Source: Verrucomicrobiales bacterium
GTDB lineage: Bacteria; Verrucomicrobiota; Verrucomicrobiia; Limisphaerales; UBA9464
NCBI GenBank assembly: GCA_003445095.1
Contig: DLVS01000822.1
Coordinates: forward strand, 1 to 21,566
Direction of reading: 5' to 3'
Length of the DNA: 21,566 bases
In this document: piece by piece, positions 15,791-21,566 of the stretch
Position numbering within the stretch: position 1 is the stretch's first letter
Layout: the number at the start of each line of letters is the position of its first letter
Made by a program: the position numbers and the translations under genes
The notes under the pieces: model-generated
Databases searched by the model: none
Seen by the model: only the letters and a program-made list of their open reading frames with translations
Told to the model about the DNA's origin: nothing

Positions 15791-17458
15791 TTAACGCTTT
15801 CCCTTGACGCTCGCCGGCGCCCCTACCGCGACAGATCTCGCCGGTATCTCCCCCCGCACGATCGACCCTGCGCCGATGATCGCTCCGTCCCCGATGCGTG
15901 CACCGGGGAGGATGATTGCGCGCGTACCGATCCAGACGTCATCCCCGATTACGACATCGTCCTCGTCCATACGCTGATCCCATACTGGGCTCCCGTCCCG
16001 AAATCGGTAGGTCGCAGCCGTCACCATCACTTCTGGTCCCAGTAAAACATTCTTGCCAATGAATATGTGCCCAAACTCATGGCCAGCCCATAAATAGCAT
16101 CCAGGCCCCACTTTCGTATTCTCTCCGATACATATTCGTTCGGCATGAGAAAACATGACATTCGGCGCAAAGGCACAGTTTTTACCGAGCCACGCTACGC
16201 GACGCTGTGTAACATGATTATAGTTATAGTAATTGATCAGTTTTAGTAAATGAAGGTACGATCTAGGATCAAAGACTGATTTCAGGAATCGGTAGGTCTT
16301 GTAATGCCGCCCACGCTGGCTCCGTCTCTTCTCAGATGCTCGGGGCCATAAGCAGCTCGCCGACGAGTCTTTGCGCCGCGAACGAATGATTGCCCAAGTG
16401 CGATGGTCGAAGAAGCGCTCCACGTCCGGCGGCGGACGGAGGCCGTGAAGACCGCGAAGCGCCGCGGCTAGCTCCGGCTTCCGGAGTCCATTAGCGAAGA
16501 AGTCACTTGCGATATTCAAGATAGCGGCAGCATACGATAGCGGCAGGAAACTTGGGGACCACCTCGCACTGAATCTCAGATAATTGCGGTAATAGAGGAA
16601 TGCCGATTCCGGACTTCGGACGTCGCGCCCGTTGCTCCAGGTGCCGGCGCGGTGGGCGACAAGCGCACCGGGGGCCACGGCCAGTGGAAGGCTTCCCCGC
16701 CGGAAAGCCCAATCGACCTCCTCTCGATACAAGAACCAACTCTCGTCCAATAGACCAGCGCTCAGCACAAACGCACGGGATACCAACATGTTATCACCCG
16801 GAATATAGTCTAGCTCCTTGGGGTTGGGTAGTGATCGCTTTCCGCTCCGTTCATTGAGGTTCACTAGTCGCGTCAGGCCTAGTCGAGGGTTGTAAACCCC
16901 GCCATCCGCCCGTATCCGGTTGGGATCGTCGAAGGCCACCATTCGCCCACCCATGATAGCGAAGTTATGGATTTCCCGCGCATGCCGCGCGAAAGCGAAA
17001 GGGGTATTGCGGTAGGTAACGCACCGCGGACTTAGGATCCAGAAATAGTCAATGTCGTTGATCGGCAGCAAAGCTCGGATACCCAGATTTACGCCCCCGG
17101 CAAAGCCGAAGTTGCACGGGCTTCGCAGCAGAGTCACTCGTGCATTTGCGTCGATTTCGCCCAGTTCCTTTTCTAATCCCTGCTCAGCAAAGCGTATCGG
17201 CTTGGCGACTGGCTTCGCTGAGGCGAGTGGCCAGTTCGCCGGTGCTTGGAAGACTTTGTCGCCAGAAGCCCATGATCGCACCTCGTCGCACGTGTCGTCC
17301 TTGGAGGCGTTATCTACAACGATCGCTGTTAGCTTGCGGTATTCCGTGGCCAACAGCGCCTCCAGGCACTGGGCGACATAGGCCGCCGACTGGTGCGTGA
17401 CAATGATGACTCCGATACCGGGCATCGCATCCAGCGGTGGAGCTGAGGATTCCATCAT
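15791..17458 (-). CDS. GT2 glycosyltransferase fused to a hexapeptide-repeat acyltransferase
   Basis: The 555-residue product has two enzymes in one chain. Residues 14-320 are a GT-A fold glycosyltransferase of the rhamnosyltransferase type: GVIIVTH at the start, VVDNASKDDT, and EEVDWAFRR as the late acidic motif. Residues about 400-555 form a left-handed beta-helix acyltransferase, with WLGKNCAFAP, IGENTKVGPG, VVIGDDVWIGTRAIILPGA and VAVGAPASVKG. The usual metal-binding Asp after the WxL stretch is Arg145 (WILSPRCV). In the acyltransferase the usual catalytic His position reads Tyr (TAATYRFRDG), which may be normal for its subgroup. It would act in the cytoplasm, adding and acylating a sugar of a surface glycan. 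The ATG at 17458 overlaps the upstream stop (ATGATGA), so it is translationally coupled; the ATG at 17455 is an alternative. DNA at the domain junction is AT-rich. Confidence 0.85.
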   Translation of the reverse strand: MMESSAPPLDAMPGIGVIIVTHQSAAYVAQCLEALLATEYRKLTAIVVDNASKDDTCDEVRSWASGDKVFQAPANWPLASAKPVAKPIRFAEQGLEKELGEIDANARVTLLRSPCNFGFAGGVNLGIRALLPINDIDYFWILSPRCVTYRNTPFAFARHAREIHNFAIMGGRMVAFDDPNRIRADGGVYNPRLGLTRLVNLNERSGKRSLPNPKELDYIPGDNMLVSRAFVLSAGLLDESWFLYREEVDWAFRRGSLPLAVAPGALVAHRAGTWSNGRDVRSPESAFLYYRNYLRFSARWSPSFLPLSYAAAILNIASDFFANGLRKPELAAALRGLHGLRPPPDVERFFDHRTWAIIRSRRKDSSASCLWPRASEKRRSQRGRHYKTYRFLKSVFDPRSYLHLLKLINYYNYNHVTQRRVAWLGKNCAFAPNVMFSHAERICIGENTKVGPGCYLWAGHEFGHIFIGKNVLLGPEVMVTAATYRFRDGSPVWDQRMDEDDVVIGDDVWIGTRAIILPGARIGDGAIIGAGSIVRGEIPARSVAVGAPASVKGKR

Positions 17459-18678
17459 TCCCGCGTTCGGCTAGGCAGGTCGAACTCATTCGTCTTGGAC
17501 TTGGCGAAGCTATCGGCACAAGCGACCAGCTGTTGTGCCTGCGCGCTCCATGACGGGCCAGCGATGCGGGACACTCGGACAGTGCGGTTCCGGACCTGCT
17601 CCGCTTCGCACAAGACGCGTGATATGAAATCCTCCGTGTCATCCGCGACTGTAACCAGATCGCATTGCGCCATCGCCGCGGGTATCCGCGTCGACACAAC
17701 CGGCAGCCCCATAGCGAGCATCTCGCGCAACTTGATCGGCTCCACTCCTTGTCCCCACTGCTCCGCGCGATAGGGCATTAGCGCGACATCCAAGGCGGAC
17801 CAACATGAAGGCATTGCCTGATGCGGACGCGGAGCGAACCAACGCACATTGCGATGCTTGAGAAGACCATTGATCGCATCAGAGCGATCACCCACGAGGA
17901 TGAGCTGCGCATCGCCCAAACGATCACCGAGACGCTCGAGCAGTTCTATGTCGAGCGCATGTGCGCGCAGGCTTCCGCAGAAGCCTATCCGTGGCCGTGG
18001 TAAAGACGAAATCTCAGCGTCCGGCGCCACGTCAGGACGGAACTGCTCGAGATCGACGCCATGTTCGAGGTAGAATGCGCGGTCCCCCACAAGCTCACGC
18101 TCGCGCGCCATCAAGTCCCGACTTGCATAAACTACAAGCCTGCATTCTTTCAGCATCCGCGCCTGGGCCTCAGCGACCGCGGCGCCCGCCTCTGAGAATG
18201 CGGCGTGGTCATCAGAGCGCTTGTAAATGACTGTCTGCAACCCAAGCTTCAAGGCAATCTGATAGGCGGTCGGCACCGACACGACGCCAACGGGATCTTC
18301 GAGGTTGCACCGTCTCGCCGCACGCCTCACTTGGTCGGCAGCCAAGGCCGCATTCCACCGCGCCAGAGCCCCGCCATAAATCGGCAGACTAAACGGCGAG
18401 AAAACGGCGAAATTGGGTAACCCGGCTACGGGCCGCCTGAGGCCTCGAAAGGCGCTGCCGATTTTCCGAACGATGCGGCGGCCCACGCGCGTGGTCCGGC
18501 CAAGGGTCGGCGCTCGCATGCCGATGCTGTTGACGAGCAGAACCTTTCGCTGCCTTGCGACAGTCATAGCCAATTGAAAATCGGAGTAACCGTGGCTGTG
18601 CGTCCACCAGTCGAAGATGCTGAACCAAAGGATCGACGGCGAATCCTGGGCCTCCCCCGAAATGTGCCGTTCCATCAT
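17455..18678 (-). CDS. GT-B glycosyltransferase (GT4-like)
   Basis: The 407-residue product begins SILWFSIFDWWTHSHGYSDFQLA, the opening of GT-B enzymes such as TuaH-like teichuronic or exopolysaccharide transferases. The carboxy domain has RPRIGFCGSL, QLILVGDRS and the donor-binding stretch EPIKLREMLAMGLPVVST, with glutamates positioned like the EX7E motif. It would transfer a sugar from a nucleotide donor to a lipid-linked glycan at the cytoplasmic face. The start ATG 18678 overlaps the stop of the phosphatase-fold gene and its own stop overlaps the GT2 fusion start, both through ATGATGA, so the three are one coupled transcript. Donor and acceptor sugars cannot be read from the sequence. Confidence 0.85.
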   Translation of the reverse strand: MMERHISGEAQDSPSILWFSIFDWWTHSHGYSDFQLAMTVARQRKVLLVNSIGMRAPTLGRTTRVGRRIVRKIGSAFRGLRRPVAGLPNFAVFSPFSLPIYGGALARWNAALAADQVRRAARRCNLEDPVGVVSVPTAYQIALKLGLQTVIYKRSDDHAAFSEAGAAVAEAQARMLKECRLVVYASRDLMARERELVGDRAFYLEHGVDLEQFRPDVAPDAEISSLPRPRIGFCGSLRAHALDIELLERLGDRLGDAQLILVGDRSDAINGLLKHRNVRWFAPRPHQAMPSCWSALDVALMPYRAEQWGQGVEPIKLREMLAMGLPVVSTRIPAAMAQCDLVTVADDTEDFISRVLCEAEQVRNRTVRVSRIAGPSWSAQAQQLVACADSFAKSKTNEFDLPSRTRE

Positions 18679-20234
18679 AAACGTTCAGCCGACTTGCGCG
18701 CCACCGTTGGGAATGGCGCATCGCTTAGCAAATCTTGGCGTGCTCGCCCCTCCATCTCCGGCGGTACTTCCAACCCGCTCAGTGCCAGCCAGGTCGGCGC
18801 GAGATCCAGAAGCCCGATATCGTCCACGCTGCCGCGTTTGGAAACGTCAGGTCCCGCGGCCGCGAAGAACCCGTGCGGTCGGTGGCTACCAGTTGTGGGC
18901 CAATACATGTACTCACGCCAGCGGGGACCGAAAATGGCTTCGTCCTCAAAGTTCCGTTCCGTTGGCATGTAAGCGGCGTCCCGCCACTCAACAATCATGT
19001 CGGGGGCATACTCGAGAAAAGGCCCGGCATACAACTTTTCGCGGCGATGCACGGCAACGACCGGGCGCTCGCCGCCTTCGTCCTCAAGCGCGAGCAGGCT
19101 CGCCTCAACTTCTTTAGCCAACGCCGCTCGCTCCATTTCTGTGACGACACCTTGCGGCTCTCTCCCAGCCATGTTGAAGTAAATGTTTCCCTCTCCTTTA
19201 CCGCGATGGTATGCCCGGGTCCGTAGCCAGTCTATTGCCCCGCTCGCGAGACGATTCTGGATCCATTTCTTGAGTGGCGAGCGATTGGCCCAATAAAAAA
19301 AGCGCTTTGGCAAATGGCGCTGCGCCCTCGCCCTGATAGAAGTGAGTAGACCGCGCTCTATGCGCCGCGCCGTCCGGGCGGTCGTGGCCGTTGATTTGAA
19401 TGTTAGGAAGCCCCGGTGACGCAAGTACGCATTGAGGTTAACCCCCTTTGCGAGCCTCCCTGCGCCGCATTCGGAAACGACAAAGACGTTCGCGTCGGGA
19501 CCGGCCGCGGCGCTGATCGTCTGTACCATTCGATCAACAGCGAGGAATGCGTCCCGAACGACGTGCCGGTTCGGATCTCGCGGCTCGTCCGCCTCGAGAT
19601 GGGCCCAGAAATAGTGCTGCGCCATCGCTATGCCGCTGGTGTATAGCATCAGGAAGTCCCAGTCGTCCCGCGCCGCGATCGCTTCGAATACTTCGGTCTG
19701 CCGACCAGCCTCGCTGCTGAGGAGCGCGGCGTACGATTCCTTGTCTTGCCCGCCCGGGAAGACGTCCTTGAGGTGATATCGCCCGAAACGTTTCCGTAGC
19801 TCATGATAGAAGGCTTCTGGCTTTGCGATCGAGACATGATCTCCCGGAGCATCCTGTCCAGAAATCATAAATCCGCAATGGAGCCGCGGCGGATAAGTCA
19901 GCGGCAGGTTCACGACCCCCGGGCGCACGCCGCGCTCAGCCATTCGGTCCCAGAAGCGTGGAACGGCCACGACGCTTCCGTCAGTTATCCCTACCTTGCC
20001 ATCCTGGTCGCGCTGATAGTAATCGAAGACACCATGCCGTCCCGCACTAACACCGGTAGTAATTGTCGCCCACATCTGCGGAGTCAGATAAAAGGGCACC
20101 TCGTATCGTGTGCGTCCAGCTACGCCCCGAGCCATTAGGCCCGCTATATTTTCGAGTACTCCAGCGTCCACCCATTTCCGAACCAGGACCGGCGACATTT
20201 CCGAGACGCACAAGACAATAGTTCTCGTTTTCAT
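18675..20234 (-). CDS. Alkaline-phosphatase-superfamily (type I phosphodiesterase) protein, probably inactive
   Basis: The 519-residue product has the layout of type I phosphodiesterase/nucleotide pyrophosphatase proteins found in many polysaccharide clusters: opening strand, nucleophile region YLTPQMWATITTGVSAGRHG, AQHYFW, VVSECGAG, and a final GSHRPHGFF. The nucleophile Thr51 and two metal ligands, His207 and His451, are kept. Four other ligand positions are changed: the first Asp reads Ser11 (CVSEMSP), the Asp four before His207 reads Ala203, and the Asp-His pair of the usual SDHG reads Glu255-Cys256. Hydrolysis with two metals is therefore unlikely; a binding or regulatory role is possible. 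ATG 20234 with GGTGGA 7 bp upstream is preferred to GTG 20246. It overlaps the next gene by ATGA. Confidence 0.8.
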   Translation of the reverse strand: MKTRTIVLCVSEMSPVLVRKWVDAGVLENIAGLMARGVAGRTRYEVPFYLTPQMWATITTGVSAGRHGVFDYYQRDQDGKVGITDGSVVAVPRFWDRMAERGVRPGVVNLPLTYPPRLHCGFMISGQDAPGDHVSIAKPEAFYHELRKRFGRYHLKDVFPGGQDKESYAALLSSEAGRQTEVFEAIAARDDWDFLMLYTSGIAMAQHYFWAHLEADEPRDPNRHVVRDAFLAVDRMVQTISAAAGPDANVFVVSECGAGRLAKGVNLNAYLRHRGFLTFKSTATTARTARRIERGLLTSIRARAQRHLPKRFFYWANRSPLKKWIQNRLASGAIDWLRTRAYHRGKGEGNIYFNMAGREPQGVVTEMERAALAKEVEASLLALEDEGGERPVVAVHRREKLYAGPFLEYAPDMIVEWRDAAYMPTERNFEDEAIFGPRWREYMYWPTTGSHRPHGFFAAAGPDVSKRGSVDDIGLLDLAPTWLALSGLEVPPEMEGRARQDLLSDAPFPTVARKSAERL

Positions 20235-20290
20235 GATACGTTCCACCGCCGACCCCTTCTATAAGCATTACGCCTGACTCCAAAGCCATT

Positions 20291-21442
20291 CTAAGCATAA
20301 TAAATTGTCTCAGGACAATTTCTTCCTGCCGCCTGACGACGGTTATTTAAATCTTTATACAATTGTTCGTATGCTTCAGCAATTTTGGTCCAGGAGAATT
20401 TCTCGAGCACCCAATTTCGTGCTGCGAATCCTAGTGTCCGCATTTCTTCAGGGTGATTGATGGCCCAATCCAGCTTCGCAGCTAAATCAAGCGTATTTTC
20501 TGATGAGAAAAAAAGTGCCCGTTGTGGCAACACTCCTGTATTCGCCGGTATGTCACTGCAAACCACGGGAGTACCAATCGAGGCCGCTTCCAACAACATA
20601 TTGGACATTCCCTCGTAAATGGACGGAAAGACAAACAACCGGCTCCTTTTTACTAAACCTAGCAACGTTGCCAACGACGATTCAAACGTTATAAACGTCA
20701 CACGTGAATCCGCTAATGTTAGCAATTCAGCTGCGTATCTTTGCAAGTGCGACAGATCCCCGACTATTATTAACCGCAAATCTGTCCTTACCTTGCGGAA
20801 GGACTCTAAAAGCACGTGGGCACCCTTTTTGGGGATAATTCGGCCCGCGGCGAATAAAATATATCCACTCTCAGGCTGGTGATAGGAGGATAATAACTTT
20901 GTTGCAGACTCGACGTCCGGTTCGGGAGCCATCCCGACCCCATTCGGAATCCAAGCGACCGACTTGCGGAAACGGTTGAGAAAATATTTTGCATCGGGCT
21001 GTGATACGCTCGTCCTAATGTCGGACAAGAATATATATGGAACTTCCATCGAGCGCATGATTGTCAGTGCTATTCTTCCCCATTTGTTTCCAATCGTATG
21101 CCGTCCCCGAGCGGTGCTCACTACCGGATATCGCAATTTAAGGATCGGCAGAACAAAACTAGCCTCAATGTTATGCAAATGAATCAACTCGTAATCCCCG
21201 CGGCATACCGCATGGCACGCTCCTAACAAATCGGCGGACACCATATTCGTATATTTGCCAGCCAAGCTAGGGATGCGGACTAACCTTACGCGCGGAATGT
21301 TGGCATCGGAAGAAGTATGGCGGCTGCTGCAGTACACCGTAATTTCATGTCTCTCCGATAGACGACGAATGACAGCCTCGGCGGCACGATCGGCACCAAA
21401 TCTGGCCGGAAACCCTTTTAGTCCGATATGGGCGATTCGCAT
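20291..21442 (-). CDS. GT4-family glycosyltransferase
   Basis: From ATG 21442 the 383-residue product starts MRIAHIGLKGFPARFGADRA, a classic GT4 opening, and carries IHLHNIEAS, the hinge region ILFAAGRIIPKKG, and FPSIYEGMSNMLLEAASIGTPVV with a complete EX7E donor-binding motif. It should transfer an activated sugar to a growing glycan in the cytoplasm. The frame is open to an ATG at 21532, which would add 30 residues without family character and with little ribosome-binding signal; that start remains possible. The gene lies 56 bp upstream of the phosphatase-fold gene and is the first of the four visible genes of the operon. Its base composition is much lower in GC (about 45% in sampled lines) than that of the gene it precedes (about 70% in a sampled line), suggesting separate acquisition. 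Confidence 0.87.
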   Translation of the reverse strand: MRIAHIGLKGFPARFGADRAAEAVIRRLSERHEITVYCSSRHTSSDANIPRVRLVRIPSLAGKYTNMVSADLLGACHAVCRGDYELIHLHNIEASFVLPILKLRYPVVSTARGRHTIGNKWGRIALTIMRSMEVPYIFLSDIRTSVSQPDAKYFLNRFRKSVAWIPNGVGMAPEPDVESATKLLSSYHQPESGYILFAAGRIIPKKGAHVLLESFRKVRTDLRLIIVGDLSHLQRYAAELLTLADSRVTFITFESSLATLLGLVKRSRLFVFPSIYEGMSNMLLEAASIGTPVVCSDIPANTGVLPQRALFFSSENTLDLAAKLDWAINHPEEMRTLGFAARNWVLEKFSWTKIAEAYEQLYKDLNNRRQAAGRNCPETIYYA

Positions 21443-21566
21443 GGGCTTAGTTTTAGGTTCTGAATCTGTTGATCCCCTGTCAATCGCAAATCCCGCGAAC
21501 CTCGGGTGCATTAGAACCGCATCTCGGTTCATCCTCGAAACGAGAGTTGTTGAGCTTGCGCGAGAG

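Noticed and set aside
15791..16060. Tyr in place of the catalytic His of the acyltransferase domain as a sign of inactivity
   Set aside because: I recall related acyltransferases with a similar YRFxDGSP stretch, so this may be normal for the subgroup.

Overview
The window looks like a chromosomal segment of a GC-rich member of the Planctomycetes-Verrucomicrobia-Chlamydiae group. Verrucomicrobiota is the most likely, judged from gene content only. The clues are a PSCyt1/DUF1549/DUF1553 protein, a very large membrane multihaem cytochrome with TPR repeats, a clan GH-A glycoside hydrolase, a lone dnaE2 and a 'four helix bundle' (S23/IVS-type) gene. There is no rRNA or tRNA gene and no CRISPR array that I can see. 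Taxonomy is inference.

Layout. (1) 1-1937: the 3' part of a glycoside hydrolase on +, cut by the window edge. (2) 1958-5131: dnaE2 (error-prone polymerase) on -, convergent with the hydrolase. (3) 5132-5732: a 600-bp divergent intergenic region with a 16-bp palindrome beside dnaE2 and a possible leader ORF before the cytochrome. (4) 5733-8645: membrane pentahaem cytochrome c with TPR tail on +. (5) 8740-11415: exported PSCyt1/DUF1549/DUF1553 protein on -, convergent with the cytochrome. (6) 11416-11761: divergent regulatory region with a sigma-54-like promoter candidate. (7) 11762-14667, +: a small membrane protein, an HlyD-type adaptor and a MacB/LolD-type ABC ATPase, interrupted between adaptor and ATPase by an oppositely oriented four-helix-bundle gene framed by inverted arrays of a degenerate 7-bp repeat. 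(8) 14827-15642, +: a VOC-fold protein and a truncated gene remnant; no ABC permease follows the ATPase. (9) 15791-21442, -: a four-gene surface polysaccharide operon, transcribed in the order GT4 glycosyltransferase, alkaline-phosphatase-superfamily protein, second GT-B glycosyltransferase, GT2-acyltransferase fusion. The last three are joined by ATGA stop/start overlaps.

How the parts work together. The HlyD adaptor and ATPase would be two thirds of a tripartite efflux or export pump whose permease is not here. The minus-strand operon would build and modify an extracellular glycan, with the phosphatase-fold protein as an apparently catalytically dead member. The cytochrome and the PSCyt1 protein are both probably membrane or periplasmic electron-transfer or sugar-metabolism proteins, but no shared operon links them.

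The most unusual signals are: the four-helix-bundle gene with heptad inverted ends, sitting like a mobile cassette inside the efflux operon; the loss of four of six metal ligands in the phosphatase-fold protein; the GT2-acyltransferase fusion with an AT-rich seam at the domain junction; and the cytochrome that seems to join a b-type membrane part, five c-type haem sites and TPRs in one chain.
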